DNA of 64,000 bases, taken from NCBI RefSeq assembly GCF_023573145.1, contig NZ_CP097635.1:992001-1056000 (forward strand), read 5' to 3'. Of this stretch, positions 26,698 through 35,187 are shown one piece after another (position 1 is the stretch's first letter; the number at the start of each line of letters is the position of its first letter). The stretch is from Aquincola tertiaricarbonis. Lineage in GTDB: Bacteria > Pseudomonadota > Gammaproteobacteria > Burkholderiales > Burkholderiaceae_C. Under the pieces are notes generated by a model. It searched no databases. It saw only the letters and a program-made list of their open reading frames with translations, and was not told the origin of the DNA. A program made the translations under genes and the position numbers.

Positions 26698-28334
26698 GTC
26701 GGCCCTGCAAAGCTCCCAAGTCGTTGTCCTGAAACGACTTTCGGGTGATTTCCGATGGTGAAGTCTCCCGGGAAGCATTCCAATGGACGTCGGTTTCTGG
26801 GAGTTCTGGAGTCACCACCGATGGCCACCGACGACTTCTTTCGCGCCCGGCTCGATCAGATGATCGACCTGCGCCACGCGCTGGCGGTGCTGGCCACGCG
26901 CATGCCGTGGGCGCAGATCGAGGCTTCGCTGGCGCCGGTGTTCGCGCACCGGGATCGCAAGGGCCGGCCGGTGGAAGGCTCTGACCTGTTCGGCCCCAGC
27001 CTGGCGGTGGCCGGTGCCGGCGTCAGCAACGCCGGCCGCCCGCGTTTGCCCATCCGGCTGATGGTGGCGCTGCTGTACCTCAAGCACGCCTACAACGAGA
27101 GCGACGAGTCGGTGGTCGTGCGCTGGTCGCAGGACGTGTACTTCCAGTTCTTCAGCGGGCAGGTCTACTTTGAGCCGCGCCTGCCCTGTGACCCGGCGCA
27201 GATCAGCCGCTTCCGTCGGGTGCTGGGCGAGGCCGGTGTCGAGCAGTTGCTCAAGACCACCATCGAGGCGGCGGTGGCCATGGGCGCAGTCAAGAAGACC
27301 GAGTTCGAGCGCGTGATCGTGGACTCCACCGTGCAGAGCAAGGCCATCGCCCACCCCACCGACAGCCGGCTGCTGGAGCTGGCGCGCGAGAAGATCGCCC
27401 GGCTGGCCAAGCGCGCGGGCATCCAGCTCAAGCAGACCCACCAGCACGAGGGCCAGACGCTGCGACGGCGCGCGGGCGGTTATGCCCATGCCAAGCAGTT
27501 CAAGCGGCTGCGGGCCGTGCTCAAGCGCCAGCGCACGATCCTGGGCCGACTGCTGCGCGAGGTGCGCCGCAAGATGGGCGGCCTGGCCGACGAGACCCGC
27601 GCCAGTTTGGACACCTGGGTTGAGCGCGCCGAGCGCATCCACCGGCAGCGGCCCAAGGACAAGAACAAGCTGTATGCCCTGCACGCACCGGAGGCCGAGT
27701 GCATCGGCAAGGGCAAGGCCCGCCAGCCCTACGAGTTCGGCGTGAAGGTGAGCCTAGCCGTCACCCACCAGCACGGCCTGATGGTGGGCGCGCGCAGCTT
27801 CCCAGGCAACCCGTACGACGGCCACACGCTGGCCGCGCAGATCGAGCAGACCACCAACCTGCTGCAGGACATCGGCGTCAAGCCCACCGCCGCCATCGTG
27901 GACCTGGGCTACCGGGGCGTGGACAAGGACGTGGCGCCGGTGGAGGTGATCCACCGCGGCAAGTTCAAGTCGCTCAGCCCCAGGCAGCGGACTTGGTTGA
28001 AGCGCAGACAGGCCATCGAACCGTTGATCGGCCACACCAAGGCCGACCACCGGATGGACCGGTGCTGGCTCAAGGGCGCGGAAGGCGACGCGCTGCATGC
28101 GGTGCTGTGCGCGGCGGGCTTCAACATCCGCTGGCTGCTGCGGGCCATCGCCCGGCTGGGCCTGGGTGGCGTTTTGTTGGCCTTGTCCGCGATGGCGCTG
28201 TATGCGGCGGCCATGGCGGAAGTGCTGCGTCATCCAGTCTCCTGCGCTGAAGTCGCGCTGGAGCCGTGACCGCTGCCGCTCTTGCGATCACATGGCCGTG
28301 TCGGCACGCTGGAAATGGATTTCGCAGGGCCAAC
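26698..28334 (+). mobile_element. IS5-superfamily insertion sequence in the HWE kinase gene
   Basis: A 1,637-bp element. The ends share GGCCCTGC...AA in inverted orientation (GGTCGGCCCTGCAAAG at the left, complement of GTTGGCCCTGCGAAATCC at the right). It is flanked by TAAAT at 26693-26697 and 28335-28339; removing the element and one TAAAT restores the kinase reading frame. One transposase gene. Confidence 0.88.
26821..28269 (+). CDS. IS5-superfamily transposase, long type
   Basis: A 482-aa DDE transposase from ATG 26821 (MATDDFFRARLDQMIDLRHA). Blocks: LMVALLYLKHAYNESDESVV, FSGQVYFEPRLPCDPAQISR, then VIVDSTVQSKAIAHPTDSRL (first D), AAIVDLGYRGVD (second D) and the tail RRQAIEPLIGHTKADHRMDR (E), ending with WLKGAEGDALHAVLCAAGFN. 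A charged insertion of about 100 residues (AKQFKRLRAVLKRQRTILGR) separates the first two acids. It is clearly different from the 323-aa IS5 enzyme of copies 1-3. Open and apparently complete. Confidence 0.9.
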   Translation: MATDDFFRARLDQMIDLRHALAVLATRMPWAQIEASLAPVFAHRDRKGRPVEGSDLFGPSLAVAGAGVSNAGRPRLPIRLMVALLYLKHAYNESDESVVVRWSQDVYFQFFSGQVYFEPRLPCDPAQISRFRRVLGEAGVEQLLKTTIEAAVAMGAVKKTEFERVIVDSTVQSKAIAHPTDSRLLELAREKIARLAKRAGIQLKQTHQHEGQTLRRRAGGYAHAKQFKRLRAVLKRQRTILGRLLREVRRKMGGLADETRASLDTWVERAERIHRQRPKDKNKLYALHAPEAECIGKGKARQPYEFGVKVSLAVTHQHGLMVGARSFPGNPYDGHTLAAQIEQTTNLLQDIGVKPTAAIVDLGYRGVDKDVAPVEVIHRGKFKSLSPRQRTWLKRRQAIEPLIGHTKADHRMDRCWLKGAEGDALHAVLCAAGFNIRWLLRAIARLGLGGVLLALSAMALYAAAMAEVLRHPVSCAEVALEP

Positions 28335-30354
28335 TAAATGCCGTCCATTGGGGACTGGCCCAGGTCCAGCGGCCAGCGCCCTCGGCTCGCCATACCAGTT
28401 GCGGCACACCCTCGACCAGCCTTTGCAGCCGCCGCTCCGTCGCTTGAAGGGCTTGCTCGGCGAGCTTGGACTCGTGAATGTCGACGGCTGCGCCGAACCA
28501 ACGCGTGATCAAGCCGTCCGCGTTACGCACGGGAATATGACGCACGAGATGCCAGCGCCAGCCATCGCCTGCTTTGTGAATGCGTTGTTGCCTCTCAAGC
28601 GGCTCGCCGCTTGCAAAAGCGCGTTCAAAAGCAGCGCGCGGCGGGTAGGTCGTCGGGGTGAATCGCCTCCAGCCACCCATAGTTCTGCGTGTCGGGCGCG
28701 CTTTGTCCGGTGTAGGTCAACCACCGATCGTTGAGCGCCACTTCTTGCCCATCCGGGCTGGCGGACCAGAGCAGCACCGGAACCAGCTCCACCATCATTC
28801 GCTGGCGTTCCTCGCTTTCTCGCAATGCCGCCTCGGCCCGTTTGCGCTCGGTGATGTCGAGAACGACCGCGACGCCTTCTCCGTTCTCCTCGATGCGGCG
28901 CCCGGAGAACAGACCCCAGAAGCGCTCGCCGTTGCGCCGGAAATATTCTTTTTCGTAGGGCTCGATCGTGCCCGTGATCTTGTAATGCTCGACGGCTCGT
29001 TGAGTTTGCACGATCCACTCGGGAGGAGTAAGGCGGTCCCACCGAACGTCACCGCGCTCGAGCTCAGTGCGGTTGTAGCCAACCATGTCGAGAAATGCAT
29101 CGTTTGCATCTGTGATGGCGCCGGTCAAGCCAAAGAATGCAATCGCAACGACGCCGCTCTCCGCCACGCTACGCAGGCGCTTTTCGCTCCGCTTGAGCGC
29201 CATCTCTGCACGGCCACGCTCCACCGCCCCCCACGTTCGCTCGGCGACCCCCATCAACAGTACCTCTGCATCGCTTGAGCAGGTGCGCACCTCGCTGTCC
29301 CCAACCAGTAGCGAGGCGACAAGCCGTTCCTGCTTGACCAGAGTCGCCATGAGCATCGAGCGGAAACCCAGCTTGGTGTAGCGCGCCCGCAGCTCAGGGC
29401 TCAAGCCCTCGAAGTTCGCGTAGTCAGCGACGTTCAGCATCTTCCCTGTTCGCAACAGGTCAAGAAACGCCGGGACATCTGAAACGTCATGCGTCCCCGC
29501 AAGCGACGGAAGGCCATCCCTCGTCGCGTCACGGAGAACGACACCGCGAGCAGTTACTTCATCCCACTCGACGTAGTAGCACCATCCCGCATCGAGGTGA
29601 TCACGCAGCAACCTAGTGGCCTCTCCTTGGATGTCGACCGCCGCGTCGAGCGGCCTGAGAGCATCGCTCAGCTGCAGCAGGAACGTGTACCGCTCCTCGC
29701 TTGCGCGCAGTGCTGCCTCTGCACGGGCGCGCTCGACCTCAGCCCAGCAACGGCCGGCGAGGTGCTCGACGAGTGCTATCTCCTCACTCGTCCATCGACG
29801 TGGCAGGCGCTGCTTGACTGCCAAGACACTCGTCAGCCGTCCACCGGCGAGTACAGGGGCCGCAAGGTCCGCGCCAATGTCCATGCGGGCGGTCGCCGCC
29901 CGCATCGCGCTGTCCGCGCGGGCATCTGTCTTGGTATCCTCGACAACTACCGCGCGACCCAGGCGATGCGATGCACTGTAAGGTTCCCAAGCTGCGAGCG
30001 GAAAGCGACCTTCGATGGCGAGAACGCCCGGGGCGGCGACAGACCCGAGAATGACAAATTCCTCCGTCGTCCAGTCCACTTCGGCCCAATGGGCGCGGTC
30101 GACGCCAAGTTGCTCCAAAAGCATGCGGCAAGCCGTCTCCGCCACCGCGCTCGGCTCCCGAAGTCCGCGAACCACTTCGGAGAATCGAACGAGGAACTCG
30201 TTAAGCAGGTGCATCTAGCTGGTCGCTCCGTCGCAGGTTCTGCTGCCAGTAAGGGCACTCCCCGTCCTGGGCGGCAACACCAGCCATTTTCGCCGGTCCG
30301 CATGTTTTCATGGACAAACCGGCCCTTATACAGTCCGGTGCGTCGTACAGCTAG

Positions 30355-31539
30355 GGAAGGTCTGCACAACGCGATGCGGAGTGCCGTTTGAGGTGAATTG
30401 ATGCTGCGGCGGTGCTTTGAGGTCCGTCATGCGAGCGTGCAGCGCTGCTCTGGAGCCCTTGGGAAGCGCTCAGCGCGCGACGGACAGCCTGCCGCGTCCG
30501 CTGCGGGCGCACTCATCCCGTGGCTCCCATCAATCGCCGCCGTGCCGTCCAGAGGTTGCCCAGCGCGAACAGCGTGACGATCTGCGCGGTGTTCTTCTTC
30601 AGCCCGCGGTAGCGCACCTTCGTGTAGCCGAACTGCCGCTTGAGCACGCGAACGGGTGCTCGACCTTTGCTCTCACGCTGGCCTTGGCCCGCTCGATCTG
30701 CTCGGCGATGAACTGCGGCTCGATGAACGGGTTGAGCTTGCGACGCAGCCCTGGCCTCATGGCGACGTGCCAGGCCGGGCCGGCAGCCTCTGGCCGCTTG
30801 TGCACGCCCTGGTAGCCAGCGTCACCGAAGGCGGCCTCTTCCTCGCCGTGCAACAGCGAGCCGGCCTGCGTCACATCGTTGACGCTGGCGGCCGTTCCCA
30901 CCACGCTGTGCACCAGGCCCGAGTGCGCATCCACGCCGATATGTGCCTTCATGCCGAAATACCACTGGTTGCCCTTCTTGGCCTGCTTCATCTCCGGGTC
31001 GCGCTCGCCTTCGGCGTTCTTGGTGGAACTGGGGGCCGCGATCAGCGTGGCGTCGACCACGGTGCCCTTCTTCATCATCACGCCCTTGGCCTGCAGGATG
31101 TCGTTGACCACCCGCAGCATGTCGGTGGCCAGGTCATGCTTCTCAAGCAGGTGCCGAAACCGCAGGATCGTGGTCTCGTCGGGCAGGCGGGTCACACCGT
31201 CACCCAGCTTGGCGAACTCCCGGAACACCGGCATGTCGTGCAGCGCTTCTTCCATCGCCGGGTCCGACAGCGCAAACCATTGCTGCAGATAGTGGATGCG
31301 CAGCATGGTCTCGATGCCAAACGGCGGGCGGCCCGTCTTGGCCTTGGGGTAGTAGGGTTCCGCCACCTGCACCAACGCCGCCCACGGCACCACGCGCTCC
31401 ATCTCGTCGAGGAACTCGCGCTTGCGCGTCCTCTTGGTCGACAGGTTCAGGCCAAGTCCGAGCTGTTTCATGGCTGTCATCGTCGCCCCTTCGGCAGCCT
31501 CACGCCAGCCGGATCAGCCCGGGGTTTTGCAGACCTTCC
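30355..31539 (-). mobile_element. IS5-group insertion sequence, copy 3 (diverged)
   Basis: Same length (1,185 bp) and terminal repeats as copies 1 and 2, but its sequence has diverged and it lies in the opposite orientation. Flanks are CTAG (30351-30354) and TTAG (31540-31543), so the two sides do not match. The transposase has a one-base deletion. Confidence 0.9.
30513..31480 (-). pseudogene. IS5-family transposase (copy 3), frameshifted near its end
   Basis: The frame from 31480 is a good IS5 transposase through KASVRAKVEHPF, including the catalytic E. One C is missing at about 30648 relative to copies 1 and 2, and the frame ends in an unrelated tail. The correct ending (RVLKRQFGYTKVRYRGLKKN, then LFALGNLWTARRRLMG) continues in the adjacent frame to 30513. 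All three catalytic acids precede the lesion, but the conserved C-terminal helices are lost. Confidence 0.88.
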
Positions 31540-31609
31540 TTAGGCGTCGCGGCTGTGGATGCGCCCGCGCAGTGGGGCTGGTAGACCAGATTGCAGGAAA
31601 GACACCCGC

Positions 31610-31852
31610 ATGAACGATGAAGACAGCGATCTGACGCCGCGAGAAGGGCAAGAGTACGGCGCGCAGTATTCCTGCGGCGTCTGCGACGCCCAACCAGCGC
31701 CGTTCGGCATCGGGACGTTGTACCGGGTGCGGGAGGAGCCGAGCCACTGGTGGATGGGCCTTCTGGAAGATGCAAACGCGCATTACCTGTGCAACGACTG
31801 CAAGGACCAGGGCTACGACGTGCGGCCGCTCATGGAGGCTCCGACGACGTGA
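31610..31852 (+). CDS. Small zinc-ribbon-like protein, 80 aa
   Basis: From ATG 31610 (MNDEDSDLTPREGQEYGAQY). Two Cys pairs, CGVC at about residues 24-27 and CNDC at about 62-65, could bind one zinc ion. Between them is an aromatic stretch (EEPSHWWMGLLEDANAHY). Acidic, soluble, no signal peptide. I do not recognise a family. It lies between the IS5 copy 3 and the Xre/RES pair. Confidence 0.55.
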   Translation: MNDEDSDLTPREGQEYGAQYSCGVCDAQPAPFGIGTLYRVREEPSHWWMGLLEDANAHYLCNDCKDQGYDVRPLMEAPTT

Positions 31853-32014
31853 ATGCGTAAGCGCGGGACTTCACCTGCCACCCGGACTTGTGTACACCTC
31901 CACGAGCGCCTGCAAGGCGGGCGCAGCGACCACGAGGCCTTGTCCTGGATTATGACAAGGTGACGCAAATGCGCTACGCTCGTGTTGCAAATGAGCGCTG
32001 TACAGGAGCCCCGC

Positions 32015-32665
32015 ATGTCATCGACCGCCGCTTCCCCGCTGCACAACCTTTGGTCGATCGTTCTGTCGAGGGTTGCCGGCGCCCACATCGAGCTCGGCGA
32101 CTACATCCCGAACAGCGGTGAACGGTCGTCATCGCGGGAAGGCGGCATAGCGAGCGTCAAGCGCGGCACGGAAAGTGAGCTGAATGACGTCAGCCGCGTC
32201 GGCGGGCCGCGAAAGAGCAGATCCAAGCCTGGTCGGCACGCACCGGTGAGCCGCAGTTCTGCTGTCGAGCACTTCGCGATCCCCGGCCACCTGTCGGCCA
32301 AGCAAGCCTACGTCATCGTCAAGTCGGGCATCCCCAGCCGCAGCCTGGAGCCACTGAGCGACCACTTGGGCATCGGCAAAGGCGCGGCCGCGGGTGTCTT
32401 GGGGATGGACCGCGCTACGGCCAACCGCAAGGTGGCCAAGGACGACGTGCTTCCGCCCTACGCGGCCGAGAGCATGCTGCGCCTGCTCGAGCTCGACGCG
32501 ATGGCCCGCGACACATTCGAGACTGATGAAGAAGCGGCCGCATGGCTGCGCAAGCCACACCCCATGCTTGACGGGGAGACGCCGCTGGACTGCGCCAAAT
32601 CCGGCTTTGGCGCCGAACACGTGAAGGACATCCTCAACGCCGTCAAGTACGGTGGCGTCGTTTGA
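32015..32665 (+). CDS. Xre/MbcA/ParS-type antitoxin of a RES toxin pair
   Basis: A 216-aa protein; ATG 32015 has GGAG 8 nt upstream, with possible starts 8 and 11 codons earlier. The C-terminal half is the Xre-MbcA-ParS toxin-binding domain: SAKQAYVIVKSGIPSRSLEP, GMDRATANRKVAKDDVLPPY, ESMLRLLELDAMARDTFETD, EEAAAWLRKPHPMLDGETPL. The N-terminal about 80 residues are longer than in most relatives and low in structure. Its stop overlaps the toxin start (TTGA). Two near-repeats GCAAATGCGC and GCAAATGAGC lie at about 31967-31996, possible autoregulatory sites. Confidence 0.85.
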   Translation: MSSTAASPLHNLWSIVLSRVAGAHIELGDYIPNSGERSSSREGGIASVKRGTESELNDVSRVGGPRKSRSKPGRHAPVSRSSAVEHFAIPGHLSAKQAYVIVKSGIPSRSLEPLSDHLGIGKGAAAGVLGMDRATANRKVAKDDVLPPYAAESMLRLLELDAMARDTFETDEEAAAWLRKPHPMLDGETPLDCAKSGFGAEHVKDILNAVKYGGVV

Positions 32666-33177
32666 TCACGGTCTACCGCATCGGCTACTGCGAGACGCCG
32701 GCACCAGCGCTTACCGTCCTGCTCATGAGTCTGGGTTACGGCTCGACGCAGGGCAGCGGCCGCTGGCACACCAAGGGGCATAACCAGGTCGTCTATTGCG
32801 GATCGAGCCGGGCCCTGTGCCAGCTCGAGAAGCGCGTGCACGCCAATGGCGCGAACCCCAAGAACCAGGCGCTCATGCGGCTTGAGATTCCCGCCGCCAC
32901 ATCCCTGATCGAGGTCGAGACACTGGGCCTGCCCGCTGACTGGCGCGACGACGAGACGGCCACACAGACCCTCGGCAACGCCTGGGTAGCCTCCGGCGCG
33001 AGCCTGGGCCTATGGGTGCCGTCGTATATCGAGCCCAACGAGCGGAACCTGCTACTCAACCCCGCGCACCGCGATCACGCCACCATCACGCTCCACATCG
33101 AGCGCCACCCGTTCAAGTTCGACCCGCGGCTGTTCATCGCGCCGGCGCCAGCAACGCCTGGCGGCACTTCGCCCTAG
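32662..33177 (+). CDS. RES-domain toxin
   Basis: A 171-aa protein starting at TTG 32662, overlapping the antitoxin stop by 4 bases. RES signature residues: R near the start (ITVYRIGY), the GSGRWHTKGHNQVVYCGSSR block, a conserved E in CQLEKRVHANG, and the WVPSYIEPNERNLLLNPAH block near the C-terminus. Characterised RES toxins are NAD+ phosphorylases or ADP-ribosyl-transfer-like enzymes that deplete NAD+; this is family knowledge. Intact pair, so probably a functional addiction module within the IS-rich region. Confidence 0.88.
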   Translation: MITVYRIGYCETPAPALTVLLMSLGYGSTQGSGRWHTKGHNQVVYCGSSRALCQLEKRVHANGANPKNQALMRLEIPAATSLIEVETLGLPADWRDDETATQTLGNAWVASGASLGLWVPSYIEPNERNLLLNPAHRDHATITLHIERHPFKFDPRLFIAPAPATPGGTSP

Positions 33178-33290
33178 GCGCCAGATCCCATCCGTCAAAG
33201 GAAGCGGCTCACGAGGAATCCGCAGAAGCAGGGATCGGCGGGCAGGGCGCCTGAGCATGTACATCCTGCGCCCGCCTGGGGCACGAGCGA

Positions 33291-33529
33291 TCAAATTTTT
33301 TCTGTCTTGACCAGGAACAGCTGCCATAGGCCTGGATGCATCGGCGAGGACTCGACCTGCCAGGCCGGCGCTTCCCAGGCCTGCACGAGCGGGCTGTGGC
33401 ACAAACAAGCCTGGCGGATTGTGCTTGAGTCAGGCCGGCCGCCACTCGCGCATCCTTGACCGTCTGTGGCGACGGCGATGAGAACGCCTTGTCGACACCC
33501 CGCGCAGGCCGAAGTGATGGCTCATTCAC
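33291..33529 (-). pseudogene. Small XRE-type helix-turn-helix protein, frameshifted
   Basis: The frame from about 33529 contains TVKDARVAAGLTQAQSARLV, the start of a helix-turn-helix common in toxin-antitoxin regulators, then loses frame near 33390. The adjacent frame provides the expected ending QAWEAPAWQVESSPMHPGLW, QLFLVKTEKI and a stop at 33291. The family usually reads WQ.WE.G...MHP.FWELF.IKT at this place, so the match is good. A single indel explains the break. Confidence 0.65.
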
Positions 33530-33725
33530 CTTCACCGGCGGCGCCGGCTCGGCGCCAAGATTCGCTCGTTCCCTGCTGTTCACCTGCTCGCTCCGCCGGC
33601 ACCGTGCCGCCCTGGTACGGCGGGGAATGTACCGACAAGTCCGAGCGCGTCAAGGCGGCTGACCCAACGGCAAGCCCCACCGGCCGCGCGTTCAGTATCC
33701 TGGCAGCGTGGAGCGCCACAGGCGC

Positions 33726-33778
33726 TCAATGGCCGGTCTGAGCAGCACGCAGCCCGCGCTCGATGTTGTCCAGCTTCC
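33726..33778 (-). pseudogene. 3' fragment of a hypothetical gene (NIERGLRAA family)
   Basis: Seventeen codons, RKLDNIERGLRAAQTGH, match the tail of the protein at 7160-7435. Everything upstream is replaced by the left end of the IS150-like element C at 33779, so that element inserted into this gene or arrived with a deletion. Confidence 0.6.
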
Positions 33779-33835
33779 TGAACCGCCCCGGTTATGAACT
33801 GACCCCCAGAAGTTGGACACAGTTCAAGAGGTCCC

Positions 33836-34363
33836 ATGGGGAAGTACGAAACAAGGCTCAAGCTCAAGGTCGTCGAGAGCTTTCTGGCTGGGGACGGCGG
33901 TGCGAAGCTGCTTGCCCGGCGATGGTCAGTGCCGGAGGAGAAGGTCCGTACGTGGGTCAGCCACTACCGGCTACACGGAGTGGCCGCCCTGCAGCCCAAG
34001 CGCGGCGCCTACACCACTGAATTCAAGCTCCAGGTGCTGAGGCATCAAGATCGTGAGCAGCTCTCAAGCCGGCAGGTCGCGGCGATCTACGATATTCGCA
34101 ATCCAAACCAGGTTGTCGTCTGGCGACGAGCGCTTGATGGCGGTGGCGTCGGGGCACTTGAAGGCAAACGGCGAACGCCCCTTATGAAGCCCGGCAAGCC
34201 CAGCTCAGAGCCACCCGACCCCGATAGTGCCAGCTCAAACCGCGCGCTTCTTGAGGAGGTTGAACGGCTGCGTGCGGAGGTCGCCTACCTAAAAAAATTG
34301 GAGGCCTTGGTTCGGGGCAATCGGCAACCCGCTCACAAAGAGCGCAAGCCGTCCTCGAGCTGA
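33836..34363 (+). CDS. IS150-like OrfA (element C)
   Basis: A 175-aa protein with two helix-turn-helix regions (LARRWSVPEEKVRTWVSHYR; RQVAAIYDIRNPNQVVVW) and a leucine-rich coiled coil (SNRALLEEVERLRAEVAYLK) for dimerisation, as in IS150/IS3 OrfA proteins. The A7 run at 34291-34297 falls within the coiled-coil codons (CTA AAA AAA). Intact counterpart of the split gene in element A. Confidence 0.92.
   Translation: MGKYETRLKLKVVESFLAGDGGAKLLARRWSVPEEKVRTWVSHYRLHGVAALQPKRGAYTTEFKLQVLRHQDREQLSSRQVAAIYDIRNPNQVVVWRRALDGGGVGALEGKRRTPLMKPGKPSSEPPDPDSASSNRALLEEVERLRAEVAYLKKLEALVRGNRQPAHKERKPSSS
34291..34297 (+). promoter_or_regulatory. A7 slippery site for -1 ribosomal frameshifting
   Basis: Seven A residues read as (CT)A AAA AAA in the orfA frame. 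A -1 shift enters a frame that stays open (IGGLGSGQSATRSQRAQAVL) and runs directly into orfB, giving the OrfAB transposase expected for this group. Confidence 0.8.
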
Positions 34364-34377
34364 GGCCAGACTACCCG

Positions 34378-35187
34378 TTGCAGGTGCTGCTGGCGGCATC
34401 AGGCCTGTCGCGGAGCACGTTCTACTACCAGGCCAAGGTCTTGGAGGCCGGCGACAAGCACGCAGGCTTGAAGTCGCGCATCAAGACCGCCTATGAGCGC
34501 CACAAGGGCCGCTACGGCTATCGGCGCATCACATGCGAACTGCGTCAGGGAGGCCAGGCGGTGAATCACAAGACTGTGCAGCGACTGATGAACAGCCTCG
34601 GCCTGAAGTCGCTGGTCCGGCCGAAGCGATATCGCTCCTACCAGGGAGAGTTGGCCCCATCGCCGAACTTGCTTGCTCGGCAGTTCAGCGCAGCACGGCC
34701 GAATGAGAGGTGGGTGACGGACGTGACCGAATTCAACGTCCGCGGCGCCAAGCTCTATCTGTCACCGGTGATGGACCTCTACAACGGCGAAATCGTGACC
34801 TTCGAGATGCAGGAGCGGCCTCTGTACTCTCTTGTCGGGAACATGCTCAAGAAGGCACTGGCGAAGCTGCACGGCCGCGGAGCAGCCCCGCTTCTGCACT
34901 CCGATCAGGGCTGGCACTATCAGATGCCCGCGTACCGCAAACAACTCAGCGCACACGGGCTGACGCAAAGCATGTCTCGCAAGGGCAATTGCCTGGACAA
35001 CGCGGCCATGGAGAGCTTCTTCGGCACCCTCAAGTCAGAGTTCTTCTACCTCAACAAATTCGTTGACATCGCAGCGTTGAAGTCCGGGCTGCGCCGCTAC
35101 ATTCGCTACTACAACCATCAGCGCATCAGGCTCAAGCTCAACGGGTTGAGCCCGGTGCAGTACCGGCTGCGGGCCGTGAACGCCTAG
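34378..35187 (+). CDS. IS150-like OrfB transposase (element C)
   Basis: A 269-aa catalytic domain with D in WVTDVTEF, D in LLHSDQGWHYQ and E in DNAAMESFFGTL. The nominal start at 34378 is a TTG; in practice it is probably made as the C-terminal part of an OrfAB fusion, since the frame is open back to the A7 site. The last codon plus stop (GCC TAG) forms the CTAG where IS5 copy 2 begins. Only a few residues differ from the element A copy. Confidence 0.92.
   Translation: MQVLLAASGLSRSTFYYQAKVLEAGDKHAGLKSRIKTAYERHKGRYGYRRITCELRQGGQAVNHKTVQRLMNSLGLKSLVRPKRYRSYQGELAPSPNLLARQFSAARPNERWVTDVTEFNVRGAKLYLSPVMDLYNGEIVTFEMQERPLYSLVGNMLKKALAKLHGRGAAPLLHSDQGWHYQMPAYRKQLSAHGLTQSMSRKGNCLDNAAMESFFGTLKSEFFYLNKFVDIAALKSGLRRYIRYYNHQRIRLKLNGLSPVQYRLRAVNA

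Larger units (their letters stand above)
25811..30214 (-). pseudogene. GAF-GAF-PAS-PAS-PAS-HWE histidine kinase, split by an IS and frameshifted
   Basis: From ATG 30214: GAF about 10-165, GAF about 175-330, PAS (SVAESGVVAIAFFGLTGAIT), PAS (MMVELVPVLLWSASPDGQEV). The frame shifts near 28630-28640 (LEAIHPDDLPAA/FERAFASGEPL), continues to a third PAS (LVEGVPQLVWRAEGAGRW), and is cut at TAF by the element at 26698-28334. Beyond it, TGQAECASHGIDWLEPVHPD resumes in exact frame once one TAAAT is removed. The kinase end has LARELQHRTRNLLGVVRSIA (the HWE-type His), HELATNAVKYGAL (N-box) and HIDWRES (the W-x-E motif). Two independent lesions make it dead. It was a soluble multi-sensor kinase of about 990 aa. 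Confidence 0.88.
33779..35187 (+). mobile_element. IS150-like IS3-family element C, right end removed
   Basis: Left end TGAACCGCCCCGG matches element A. orfA and orfB are intact, but at the CTAG that overlaps the orfB stop (35184-35187) IS5 copy 2 begins, and the about 49 bases of right terminus seen in element A do not reappear beyond that IS5 copy. The element can make its proteins but lacks one end. Confidence 0.9.

Noticed and set aside
32129..32620. 163-aa minus-strand ORF opposite the Xre antitoxin
   Set aside because: Antisense shadow of a well-supported antitoxin gene.
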